Below the pieces are notes generated by a model. It worked only from the letters and a program-made list of their open reading frames with translations, searched no databases and had not been told where the DNA came from. This document shows positions 10,397 through 20,949 of a stretch of 64,000 nucleotides of DNA, in pieces. Numbering within the stretch: the first letter of the stretch is position 1; the number at the start of each line of letters is the position of its first letter. The stretch is from Phragmites australis (Eukaryota; Streptophyta; Magnoliopsida; Poales; Poaceae), in assembly GCF_958298935.1 (NCBI RefSeq), contig NC_084924.1, positions 28,927,819 to 28,991,818 on the forward strand, written 5' to 3'. A program made the translations under genes and the position numbers.

Positions 10397-11140
10397 AGAG
10401 AAGCTGAAGTGTCGCTAGACCTAAGAAAAGGTGACGCACTTCGAGCCAAAGTCAGGGGCTAAGAATGCCTGTCCATGCACCGGAGGAAAAACAAACCTTC
10501 GTAAGAGAAGCCGAAGTATCGCTCGATCTAAGAAAAGGCGACGCACTTCGAGCCAAAGTCGGGGGCTAAGAGTGCCTGCCCCCGCACCGAAGGAAAAACA
10601 AACCTTCGTAAGAGTAGCCGAAGTGTCGCTCGACCTAAGAAAAGCGACGCCCTTCAAGCCAAAGTGGGGGGCTAAGAGTGGCTACCCCTGCACTGAAGGA
10701 AAAACAAACCTTCGTAAGAGAAGCTGAAGTGTCGCTCGAGCTAAGAAAAGGTGACACACTTCGAGCCAAAGTTAGGGGCTAAGAGTGCCTGCCCCTGCAC
10801 CACAGGAAAAATAAACCTGCGGAAGAGAAGCCGAAGTGCTGCTCGACCTAGCAAAAGGTGACGCACTTCGAGCCAAAGTTGGGGGCTAAGAGTGCCTGCC
10901 CCCGCACCGAAGGAAAAATAAACCTTCGTAAGAGAAGTCGAAGTGTCATTCGACCTAAGAAAAGGCGACGCACTTTGAGCCAAAGTCGGGAGCTAAGAGT
11001 TCCTGCCCCCGCACCGAAGGAAAAACAAACCTTCGGAAGAGAAGCCGAAGTGTCGCTCGACCTAAGAAAAGGCGACACACTTCAAGCTAATGCCGGGGGC
11101 TAAGAGTGCCTGCCCCCGCACCAAAGGAAAAAAGAAACCT
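10397..11140. repeat. Tandem repeat, seven units of about 107 bp
   Basis: Units begin with the phrase GAAGCCGAAGTGTCGCTCGA at about 10400, 10508, 10616, 10722, 10829, 10937 and 11044. Each unit also contains 'ctaagaaaaggcgacgcactt', 'gggggctaagagtgcctgcccc' and 'aaggaaaaacaaacctt'. Units differ by scattered substitutions. The block lies between the integrase stop and the antisense ORF. Reading frames inside it on both strands arise from the repeat and are not genes. Confidence 0.9.
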
Positions 11141-12363
11141 CAAACAACCGCCTTAAGAGCGTCCCTTCAATAAAATAAATTTCTATTAGCCGAAGTTACC
11201 CGTGACCAAAAATCGGGGGTGGCATTTTCGAAAAAGCTGTTTTGTGGCAGTCGCAGGTACCTGCGGCCAAAAATCGGGGGGACGATGTTATTTAATACAT
11301 TGTTGCCGAAGCGACGCCCCACATGAATAATCGAGAATATCATTCGCTGAAGATAACCCTGCTCGAGTAAGCGATAAGGCATTCCTAACATCTGAAAACA
11401 TCGCGAAACGCCAATATCACTTCAAGCGTGATGCCGCCGAAGTGCCCAAAAAAGGAAAGAAGTAATACTATAAATGCAAAATTTATTCCGCAAAGCGGTC
11501 AACATCAGGATCAATAAAATCCTTATACCACCGACTAAAAACAAACTGAAAATCTATGCCTTCACTTGCATGAAAACGCATGGTTGGGGCCAATGGGGAC
11601 CCAACATGAGTCGAAGTCGATGGAGGCGCTCGAAGATCATCTTCATCACCGGTGTGTTCAACTAGTTGTGAAGAGGGGCTGCGGCAATAGCAAAGCTACG
11701 CCCGGCAAAGTGGAAGCTCATCGTTGTCTTTGGGCTCAAGGAGCATAGCCGGACCCTCGACGTCTTCGCGCGTGGTATGGTGCAAGTCACGCTCAGCTCG
11801 GCGGTTAACTAGTGTCGAAGGGCTAAAAAACTTCCAAAACGCTTTGGTCCTAGTATTCATAGCATCATACGCTGTACACTTCGCATGCCAATACCGCTCA
11901 AGTTCAACATCGGGATGACAGCGGCGAAAAGACTCCCAACAAGACCAAGACACAAAAAAATTGTCCCTCATCATGGTAAGGGGGACAGCCTCTTCGGCTA
12001 CCTGCGTAGTGTCCGAAGGGAGGACCTGCGCAGGGAGCGCAACAAGTCAAGAACATTTTGTAACAAATGTAAAATATATTACGTCACCAATGTATAATAC
12101 ATTGCCCCATCGTAAAAGGAAAACTCAACGTCACCAATGTATAATACATTGCCCCATCGTAAAAGGAAAACTCAAAACAAAAGGATGCTTCATGCTGAAT
12201 CATCCCACATTCCAGGTATCTTCAGCCGCCGCGGTTGTACCTTTAGACGAGGGATCATCCCTCACCTTTGCCTGCAAAAGAAACATTTCATAAAAAAAAT
12301 ATATATGGTACAACCAAAAAGACAACAAAACAGGTAATATGAAGCAACGTACTCGTTGCTAGT
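11141..12363. other. Non-coding internal region of Tat-1
   Basis: No gene is supported. It includes an exact 47-bp tandem duplication (12081-12127 and 12128-12174, unit starting 'acgtcaccaatgtataat'). The rest is non-repetitive retroelement sequence between the tandem array and the antisense ORF; it may contain the 3' UTR of that ORF. Confidence 0.55.
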
Positions 12364-14865
12364 TCATCTCCGCCTCTCAGAGGGCGAGCTCGTGACCCTA
12401 TTTGCACCAATAGTTGGTGGTAAACGATTGGTCTTCGACGCCCTCGTGATGGCCGAAGTTGACATGTCCGTCGGGTACCGGAAGGTAGGATTTTGAAGCG
12501 CGGTATGATGGTCGCAGCCCGTCATTTCAATTGACTGCAAAAGACTTTGGGAAGCGACCATCGCACAGAAGTCGCCGTATAACTGAGCGGCCGGAAGAAG
12601 GCTCCTGCTGGTTTCACTAATCCAACCTATAAGTCTGCCCAGCCCGACAAGATCGATTGTTGGGGGCTTCGCCGAGGCACCAATACCTTTGAAGGTATTG
12701 CTGATAGCTTCGCACGCAGCGACGACCTTCAGTTCGAGCTCCCCATGCGCGTTCAGAGCATCTTCGGAGAGAGCCTTCGCCTTGCTCAGTTCACCTTGCA
12801 GCTGTTGTGCCTTAGCACTCTCTGAGGCGCAAAGCGCCTGTAGGTCACATACTTGCGCCACAGAGGATTGCAGGTTTTGGCGCAAACATTTCACCTTCTC
12901 TTCAGCCACTTATTTCTCCGAGCGAAGGGCGCTGAGTTCCTTCTCAAGCTATTCCAAGCGTGGCTCAGCTTCCCTCGCTCAGCACAAGAACTCGCATTTC
13001 TGGCCTTCGACTTTCTCGGCACACTTTTGTAGCATATCAATTTGCGTGTCTGCGCTCCAGGCGCGGGCTTCAGATTTCTCTGCCTGCTTGCGCTGAGCCC
13101 GTGATAAAAACAGAGCCTGGGATGTCGCACGGATATGAGCAATTACCATAAGGACACAATAATAATAATGGAACCTGCTGGTATACCTTTGCAATTGCCA
13201 CATCGGAAGTGTCGAGAAGTTCGTCGACGGGCTTTCGGCCGAGCGAAATTTCATGGTCGGGGAGGACAAAGGTACTAACATCTTCTTCGCATCATTGACC
13301 TCCCCGGCGCTTGGTTTGAAGGAAGAAGCCTTGAATGCCTCAGGCGCTATGGCCTTCGCGTCAAGTAGCCCGCCATGGCCCATCAACCCTTTTCCGCCAC
13401 AGTGTGGCGCGCTCGGGGTCGACGCCTCAGTCCCGGAAGAGGAACTCGAAGGCGACGACGGAGAAGAATAGGCTACCACTTCAATATTTTTGGCTCCATC
13501 GATTTCGGTTTCCCGGGTGGTAACCTCGGGGATGGTTCCCGTCTCTATTAACTCCTCGTCGTCACTTAGAATTAGCGTGGGGAGGTCCACGTGAGAGCAA
13601 AACAATGACTTCAGAGGCCGGGCCTCCTGGGTGCCTTCTGGAGTTTCCCGCCTGGGCATGTCGCCCGGCGCAGCCGAACCCTTTGGAGACATTTCCTCGT
13701 GGGCAACATCGGAGGCAACTTCGCGTGGCCTCTTCTAAAGGGCAAGCGCCTTCTTTTTCCGACCACCCTGTGGTGATCGCTCGAACTGTTTCCTTTTCTT
13801 TAGAGGGCCAGTGGCAACCTCTTCGCCGACATCTTCTGCCGGAGAGCCATCTCTGGCACCCTGCAGCACTACGCAAGCCTTTGGCCTTTCCCGGTAAGAA
13901 AGGCCCCTGTATTCCAAGACTCGATTGAGTCTTCGAACGAGGTCTTGTTCAGCGCATAACTGTGCTTCGCCCGGTGTAAATTTGCTAACAAGCATTATAG
14001 CTCTGGCCTCAACTTCAGACACCAACAAATCTGGAAAAGATCAATACGCGTAAGCAAATGCCGCCGAACTTAAAAATTATATATGGATGTTTTACAGATA
14101 ATTGCATACCCATGAAGCCGTGCATGGGAGGACGAGGTCGGCAAAGGCCCTCAGGCCCTTTCTCCCCAAATGTTGGGATACTCCAATCACGGCTAAGGGG
14201 CCAAACCCCAGCAGCTATAAATTCCTCTACCAGGTCGTGGGTGGATAGATACTTCGTGCACCTGGTGAAGGCCTCAAGAGCTGTCTGTTGGGATGCTTTC
14301 AATCGCACATCTAGTGCGCGGTTTTCCCTAACCTCCTCACATTTCGACACAAGAAACTCTTCGGCATCCACCTTGTGGTAGAACCACCACTGAGTCCAGT
14401 CGCTCGACCATTTGTTCTTGTACACGACGACGGGCGTAGTTAATCCAGCGTGGTACACGAAGTTCAAACAACCGTAATGAGCCTCGCTCTGGACTCCCCG
14501 GGCGAAGACCGATTTTGGTTGGTGATGAAGATGATGAGTGACAGCGAAGGCCCTCGCGGATGCTTTCGCTCCCTCTGACCGAGCGGCCTAGGCGATAAGC
14601 CCCATCCTTACTATCGCATTGGGCGTCAGCTGGTGGAGATAAACTTCGAATAATTTCAGCACTTTAATAACCATATGATCGCATGGTCAAATACAACCGC
14701 TTCGTCATCAGCGGGCTCCGGTGTCTCCTGCTCGCTGGGGAGCTGAACTTTGGAAACATCGTTAATGAACCCCTCCTTCACGAGGCTGGCTAACACTTCA
14801 TCATCCACCTTGGACTGCCCAATCCAGTACGTCTTCAGGTGAGAAGACCTTGCCTTCGGTGCCAT
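12364..14865 (-). pseudogene. Antisense ORF of Tat-1: spliced coiled-coil protein, Transposase_28-like
   Basis: The reading begins at MAPKARSSHLK (14865) and ends at the stop before 12364. The N-terminal part contains HQLTPNAIVRM followed by SVFARGVQSEAHYGC, the pattern of the grass 'putative gypsy type transposon' (Transposase_28) family. Two short introns are visible: one at 14109-14031 (GTATGC...CAG) and one at 13186-13117 (GTATAC...CAG). The first joins HGFM to DLLVSEVEAR in phase. The middle is Ser/Pro-rich (about 13470-13250) and the C-terminal part (13116-12600) is a predicted coiled coil rich in Lys, Glu, Gln and Ala. In-frame stops occur near 14590, 13737, 12977, 12950 and 12908, so the copy is dead. 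The function of this family is not established. Confidence 0.7.
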
Positions 14866-15244
14866 TCGGTTCAACGGGGATGCCTTAAACCGGAAATTAC
14901 GCGAAGAGCTGAAAGGGGGCTTCGTTCGAGAAAGACTCAGAAGACCGTAAGAGGCTTCGTACAAGAGTGAAAGCTTCAGCAAAGCCGCGGTAAAAACAAG
15001 TGATCGCGGGGCGATATTTATAGCAAGGGGGGTGACGGTTAAAACTACGCACATTGGAACTTGAACCGACGAGGAAAATTATGCTTCGGTATACATCAAG
15101 GATATTAAATGCATATCAACGATACAGTTACCAAGGGACCGCATGGACATGCTATATATATCCACGAAGGGGATGGCGTTGAGATACATCTTACAGACTA
15201 TAGGTTCGGCCCATCGAAGATAAACCTTACCAATAGGGGGCTAC
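14866..15244. other. Tat-1 sequence between antisense ORF start and 3' LTR
   Basis: This stretch would hold the promoter and 5' UTR of the minus-strand ORF. The phrase 'tatttatagcaagg' at about 15016 reads as CTATAAATA on the minus strand and would be a plausible TATA box about 150 bp upstream of the ATG at 14865. The right end, 'aatagggggctac', is the likely polypurine tract just before the LTR. Confidence 0.45.
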
Positions 15245-15813
15245 TGTTGGGGATGATCTCCCCCCCCCCTCTTCGGAGGGTAGCTCGAAGTCTACTGGAA
15301 AGATCGCATGCTTGTCATTGCAATTTCATTTCAGGGACCTCATCTGAAGGTGGCGAAGATTACGAAGCTCCATCGGTCGAAGGGTGTAGGCGCGCCCGCA
15401 GCCCTGATTTCCCATGTCGACAAAGATGGAGGTGAGCCTTCGACCGAAGGATGAAGTCCATGCTAGCAGTCCTAAGCGATCGCGGCGGGCGAAGGTAGAA
15501 GCCGATCTTCGCTCGGGGGCCAAAGGCCATCGGACGGACGACGGAATGGAGAAGACTTCGGCGGATCTTCAGAGATGAAGATCATGGCGGGACAGTAGGG
15601 TTATAATTATGTAAATATGCTCACTTGTAGCAGGAAAAGGGGTAGGACTTGTAAACCACGCATGGAGTGGTCGAGTACGAGCTATAAATAGGGCCATACT
15701 GTACCTGGAAGAGCGATCGAAAAACTGTTCCACTCCAAACATGTGTCACCCCGAGGACCCTTTGACATTCCCATAACCGAGGGTCCATATCGTCTGGGAT
15801 CTCGGTCCCAACA
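15245..15813 (+). repeat. 3' LTR of Tat-1
   Basis: The LTR starts TGTTGGGG and ends TCCCAACA, an inverted pair matching at 7 of 8 bases. It follows a polypurine tract and is 569 bp long. The sequence immediately after it (from 15814) is the resumed chromovirus LTR A1, which fixes the right boundary. A TATAAATA box lies at 15683-15690. Confidence 0.85.
15683..15690 (+). promoter_or_regulatory. TATA box in the Tat-1 LTR
   Basis: TATAAATA followed by GGGCC lies about 120 bp before the LTR end, a usual position for the retrotransposon core promoter. Confidence 0.6.
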
Positions 15814-16543
15814 ATTTTGATCATAGTTTTTTTAAATGTTTCTTTACTTCAAACATGCATGCTGTTAATTCTGAATCCTATGTACTTATAGTATCCTGTT
15901 CCATATAATTCCTTGTCGCCTAGTTCCTAGCAATGGATATGATGGGTAGTTATGCTTAGCTTTGCACAAGGGGATGGAAGGGTTAATGGTTATACATAAC
16001 TAATGAACTATGCAACTACGAGTTGGGAATACTAATGATGGTATAGCAACATGGAACCTTAGGCCTTGAGCAAAGTAGTGTTGTTGATGTTGATGGCTAT
16101 GTTGTTGGTTTAGTGTTTGCTCAAGCAACCTAAGTAAGGACCGGTTTGTGGAGCAACAATCCAAGATAATACGTACCAACCACGAGACCTGGTATGGGAC
16201 AGGCTTGGCCTATTAAATTAGTGGATTTCAATTTTGTTCGTGCCAAATGGAAGAGTGGTTGTGTGGGGACAGCAAAGGCCAGAACCATTTGGTTAGTGGT
16301 ATGAGATGGGTAGTGGAAGGGAAGGGTGAAAACTTCCTGGAGACTACAAGGCGCAAATGGGGGCTTCTGGGTGGTGTGAATGCCACTTTGACGGCGGTGA
16401 AACCTAGTGGGCATGCACATACTGGATGAAACTTTGTAACAACTTTGTTGTGACTTTTCGGGCGACACACTGTTGGTGTGTGTAACTGTTTCGCAGACAC
16501 GGCAAAAAGAAATTTCATGACCCGTGGGGAAAGTTGGATAACC
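15814..16543 (+). mobile_element. Resumed part of chromovirus LTR A1
   Basis: From 15814 the sequence is nearly identical to the stretch that starts at about 17848 in copy A2: 'ttactTcaaacatgcatgctg' and the following 500 bp match in order. Similarity ends at about 16543 ('aaagttggataacc'), after which GC-rich sequence equivalent to an earlier part of the LTR begins. A1 therefore lacks its last part and was fused to A2. Reading frames on the minus strand here are not genes. Confidence 0.8.
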
Positions 16544-18390
16544 ACGGCCTAGCCAGCGCTCGAGCCACTCCAGTTGCCGTCCCTGGCTGAAGCCATCTCC
16601 GCCCGAGCGCTGGCACCCCCCCCCCGCATGCACCATCTCTCTCCTCGTGCACGTATCCGAGTCGGCCGAGCCCGCAAGGATTACAAGCACCGTCTACCGC
16701 CTCCTCTTCGAACCCAAATCCCAACCAACTCGAGCCTATCCGCAAGCCACGTGCCCCCGCATATATAAACACCCGAGCACCCCCTCTTTTCTCATCTATT
16801 TTTGGCATAAACTCGAGCTCCTTCTCTCGCTGCCATAGCCGCTCGGCCGAGCTTCGCTGTAGCCAAGCTACCCTTGAGCACCTCCACCGCCTTCCACGCC
16901 CGCAGGTGACTTCGCTGTCGCGTTTTGGCCACCGAAGCTTCCTCCTCGACGCTCACCCGATGTCGCCACTATCTACCCTACCGCCGATCGCCGTTCGGAT
17001 CCCTACTGCCTAAGGTACGTGCTAAAACGGACTCCCCATGTCCTCTTCTTTCTCCGCCGCCGCTCGCCGTCGACCCCCATGCCCGGCGATGAGGTCCGCC
17101 GCCTCTCCGGCGAAGGCGCCGCCGCGCCCGAGCCTTCCGCCGCCACCTCTCCTTTCTGGAGCCGGCCGGTCAAGCCCTCTCTCTCCCGTGGCCATTGGAT
17201 CTATTTTGGATGGCCAAGATTAGAAGCCACACATACCCCTTCAACATCCAATCACATGATGCCACATGACCACTAAATCCTAGTCAGCAAATCAAGCCAC
17301 GTCATCGCCCACATAAGCCGGCCACCTCAGCGAATCAGCCCGCGTGGCAATGCCACATCAGCACGCCTTTATCCAGTCATTATTCATATTTGTTTTAATT
17401 TGGGAATAATAGCAATTTTGCAAATAAGCCCCTAGACTTCCCTATATTTAAATAAAAGCCCCTATCTTTGTACAGTTTAGTCACTAAACTTTCTCATAAT
17501 TCCAAATAGGTCCCTCTATTTTTACAAAAAGGCCCCTAACCTCTTTGTTTTTTCTAATTAAGTCCTTTTATTTTCAGATTTAACCCTAATCTTGTTTATA
17601 GCATAACTTTCTCGTTTTAGCTCCGATTTAGATGATTTTTGTGCTCATGTGTTGGTAGCGACATGTACTATCTTTTAGTACCTTTTTCATAGATGTTAGC
17701 TATTATTTGGTGTACTATTCTCAGTTAGTTTTGTTGTGTGTTTTTTTGATGTGTTTCGAGAGCAGACGAGGAGCAGTTCGAGAATCTCCAGGACCAAGTA
17801 TTTGAAGAGTCTGAGCAGCAAGTTGGGAGAGGCAAGTGTCCTTGAACATTTTGATCCTGTTTTTTTTAAATGCGTTCTTTACTTCAAACATGCATGCTGT
17901 TAATTCTGAATCCTATGTACTTATAATTTCTTGTTCCATATAATTCCTTGTCGCCTAATTGTTGGTAATGGATATGATGAGTAGTTATGCTTAGCTTTGC
18001 ACAAGGGGATGGAAGGGTTAATGGTTATACAAGACTAATGAACTATGCAACTACGAGTTGGGAATACTAATGATGGTATAGCAACATGCAACCTTAGGCC
18101 TTGAGCAAAGTGGTGTTGTTGATGTTGGTGGCTATGTTGTTGGGTTAGTGTTTGCTCAGGCAACCTAAGTAAGGACCGGTTTGTGGAGCGACAACCCAAG
18201 ATATTACATACCAACCACGAGACCTGTTATGGGACAGGCCTGGCCTATTAAATTAGTGGATTCTAATTTTGTTCGTGCCAAACAGAAGAGTGGTTGTGTG
18301 GGGACGGCAAAGGTCAGAACCATTTGGTTAGTGGTATGAGATGGGTAGTGGAAGGGAAGGGTGAAAACTTCCTCGAGACAACAAGGTACA

Positions 18391-19804
18391 TGTCGGTGAA
18401 TCATGAACCAGGGGTCCCTGAATCCCGAGGCTAGGCCAGCAATCCGCCATGTGGCGCCCTCCCGCGGGGTCATCTCCGCAAGGTAGAAAGGACTAAGTTC
18501 CGGGAGAGGGCGCTCGGGGCCACAAACAGTGGTCCCTGAGTACCCAGGTTCCCCGATGATCTGCGAAGACCAAGTAACCGGGAAGGGAGTGCTCGGGGAG
18601 GCAAACAGTAACCCCCGAGCACCTGAGTCCCCCGACGACCAGGAAAGCCGAGTATCGGAAGAGAGTGCTCGGGGAGGTAAACAGTTGCCCCCGAGCACTC
18701 GGTTCCCCGAGGACCCGAACAGTCAAATCTGGGAGAAGTGCTCGGGGAGGTGAACAGTGACCCCTGAGCACTCGGTTCCCCGAGGACCAAGAGAGGGCGT
18801 TCCCGGGAGAGAGTGCTCGGGGAGGTGAACAGTGACCCTCGAGCACTCGGTTCCCCGACGGCCCAAGGAGTTTCTCGTCGGTGGCCCCCACAGAGGTTCA
18901 GCGATGAGGTGTCAGCCAGTGAAAGGCCCGATGCCGCATTTAAGAGCGCGCGGGGTCTGTCACCTCCAACTGCTTCCGCCACGCTCGGTGTCCGTCCCTG
19001 CCATATTCTGGCAGAAGGGTGTGGGGACATTTAATGCGCGGGTCCCATCCCGCGTCATCCGGCTTGCCTCAGGATAGCCTCGCAGGACCCGAGGCGCCCC
19101 GTCTGCCGCCTTGCTGTGGCAGGCGTACAAGACAGAACGGGCACGCTGGGCCACTCTGCGGCTGCCCAGTGGGCCCTCTCCACGGCGTCCGTTGCTAGTG
19201 CCATTATGGTGACCGAAGACCGGCGGGGGGGGGGGGGGCGTTTTCAACCCCCCGTCACTTCGCGCAGAGGCCATGATGACTCCCTTTCCATTTATAGCGC
19301 CTTGGAACTCGTGCCCTCCCTTTCAGGGCACGCTACCGCCGGCGGGTATTTAAGACAGCCGGCAGGCACGGACAAAGACAATCCAAGGTAGAGACAATCC
19401 AACACGAATCGAAGGTGAATCCAAGCGAACAGAGGGCGCTCGAACTCTCAGACTCTTGCTCAGAGATCAAAGAACATCTTCGTACAAGCATAGAACCCCA
19501 AGAACAAGGAGCCCGAGGCTCTAGGATAGACAGACATTCTTGTAACCAGCACATTCCTGAGAGACATTCTCAGGGCATTTATAGCATCCACACAGGAGTA
19601 GGGTGTTACGCGCAGTGCGGCCCGAACCTATCTAAAAATCCCCCAGCGCATTTACTCTTTTCTGCATTAGATCATTCCACCCCACCTGCCATCGCATTTA
19701 CATCCATTTATTTCTCCAGCAAACATATTCATGATCATCCCCCCGGTCGAATCTCTAAAAAGGGGTCCCTCAGGATCCCTGCGACAGGAGTTAACCCTCC
19801 GACA
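18391..19804 (+). mobile_element. Solo LTR (1414 bp) inserted in A2
   Basis: It begins TGTCGGTGAATC and ends CCCTCCGACA, so the ends form the inverted pair TGTCGG/CCGACA. It exactly interrupts the A2 sequence that is uninterrupted in A1 (compare 16350-16370). The five bases before it are GTACA and the five after are GCGCA. The undisturbed target in A1 reads GCGCA, so this is a target duplication with CpG decay on one side. A TATTTAAG motif near 19347 is a possible TATA box. The LTR holds a tandem repeat at 18510-18870. The retroelement family is not determined. Confidence 0.85.
18510..18870. repeat. Five tandem units of about 75 bp with hairpin potential
   Basis: GTGCTCGGGG recurs at about 18510, 18589, 18665, 18738 and 18813. 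In each unit it is followed within 20-25 bp by CCCCCGAGCAC or a close variant, so every unit can form a stem of about 10 bp. Units also share 'ggtgaacagtgac' and 'ggttccccgaggacc'. Confidence 0.85.
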
Positions 19805-20949
19805 GCGCAAAAGGGGGCTTCTGGGTGGTGTGAATGCAACTTTGATGGCGGTGAAACCTAGCGGGCATGCACATATTGGATGAAACTTTGTAACGGCTTT
19901 GTAGTGACTTTCCGAGCGACACACCGCTGGCGTGTGTAAGTGTTTCACGGACACAGAAAAAAGGAAATTCATGACTCGTCTTGAAAGCTGGACAACCTCT
20001 GCAGAGTGTAAAATCTGATATATCAGCTGTGCTCACGGATATGAGAGACTTGGATCCTCACATGATTAGTTGGATGGGTTTGGTTTGGTTTGGTTGGTTT
20101 GGGAGCCTAATGTGGGATTCAGGTGGTTGGGAAACATGTGGAAATGTTTCTAGCAGTTGAAAGTCTACAGATGATTCACCTAGTCAAGTAGGATGCTTTT
20201 ATAATTCTTCATTAAGCTTGCATGGCATTTTATTTTCCCACACTTGCGGAGTACATGTTGTACTCATACTTACTGTTTCCTTCCAAATGTCCTCCAAGCG
20301 CTACTCAGACATTGAAGGAGAACCCGACTACTTCGTCGATGAAGATGAAGATTGCTAGGCTGGCGTTTTCCCCGGTCAATTACCTGTGGAAGTTGGAGCT
20401 TTGCGATGTTTAGTTTGTGTGATTTTGTTTAAGACTTTGAGGTCTTTCTATTTCTATTCAAGTTAAATGTTGTAATAATGACACTGCATGTGATACACTA
20501 ATGAAGTCGCTGCATGTATGAAACTTGATCCTGGCATACATGTGGTTTACACCTGGTTTTGTTCCTTTCTAAAACTGGTTGTGATAGTTCACCATGTTGC
20601 GCATTCGGCCCCTTCAGATTTGCTGGGACTGCGCCTTCAAGCAAGGTGCAGAAGGGTGGCCAAAGGTGTACTCCGCCCCCCCCCCCCATCAGCTCTGGTG
20701 AGTCCTCTTTATCGTCTGGTTTTTGATTGGCAGATGTGAGCTGCCTTTTTTCTTTCAGAGAGCTACCTTCCACTGGAGCGCGCAGTAGAGATCGCCGAGG
20801 TGATCCTGACACAGAGTTGGGAGCGGTAAAACCGCGTCTGCTTTTATCTCGAAGTGGGGCTCCAGTGTGGCGGGATCTGCTGGAGCCTAAGGCTACCAGG
20901 AAATAAGCGCGCGCCACTCCCGTGATCCATGTGAAGTCGCTCTGGGCCC

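Larger units (their letters stand above)
9170..15813 (+). mobile_element. 5'-truncated Tat-like Ty3-gypsy retrotransposon (Tat-1)
   Basis: This is the right half of a gypsy element. It contains, in order, an integrase remnant (9170-10034), a tandem-repeat block (10397-11140), non-coding DNA, an antisense ORF (14865-12364, minus) and a complete 3' LTR (15245-15813). Its 5' LTR, gag, protease, RT and RNase H are gone. An extra ORF between pol and the 3' LTR is known from the Tat lineage (Grande, RIRE2-type elements), which is why I assign it there. The deletion also removed part of the host LTR A1. The family name is inference. Confidence 0.75.
16544..20586 (+). mobile_element. Second chromovirus LTR copy (A2), 5'-truncated, interrupted
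   Basis: The GC-rich first part (16544-17300) and the following 'agccccta...' stretches match the equivalent parts of the solo LTRs at 34666 and 47811. The end at about 20586 reads ACTGGTTGTGATA, a decayed version of the family terminus GGGTGTGACA. The interval 18391-19804 is a separate inserted LTR. The AT-rich first 440 bp of the family are missing. Small reading frames such as 17019-17276 are GC-rich chance frames. Confidence 0.78.

Noticed and set aside
10397..11140. A CRISPR-like array or a repeat protein gene
   Set aside because: Units are contiguous with no unique spacers, no cas-like genes exist, and the frames on both strands are by-products of the repeat.
16130..16808. Minus-strand coding genes of up to 186 codons
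   Set aside because: They lie inside LTR copies A1/A2; similar frames recur in the other copies without conservation of protein sequence.
18470..19274. Minus-strand proteins with repeated Ser/Pro phrases
   Set aside because: Caused by the 75-bp repeat of the solo LTR.
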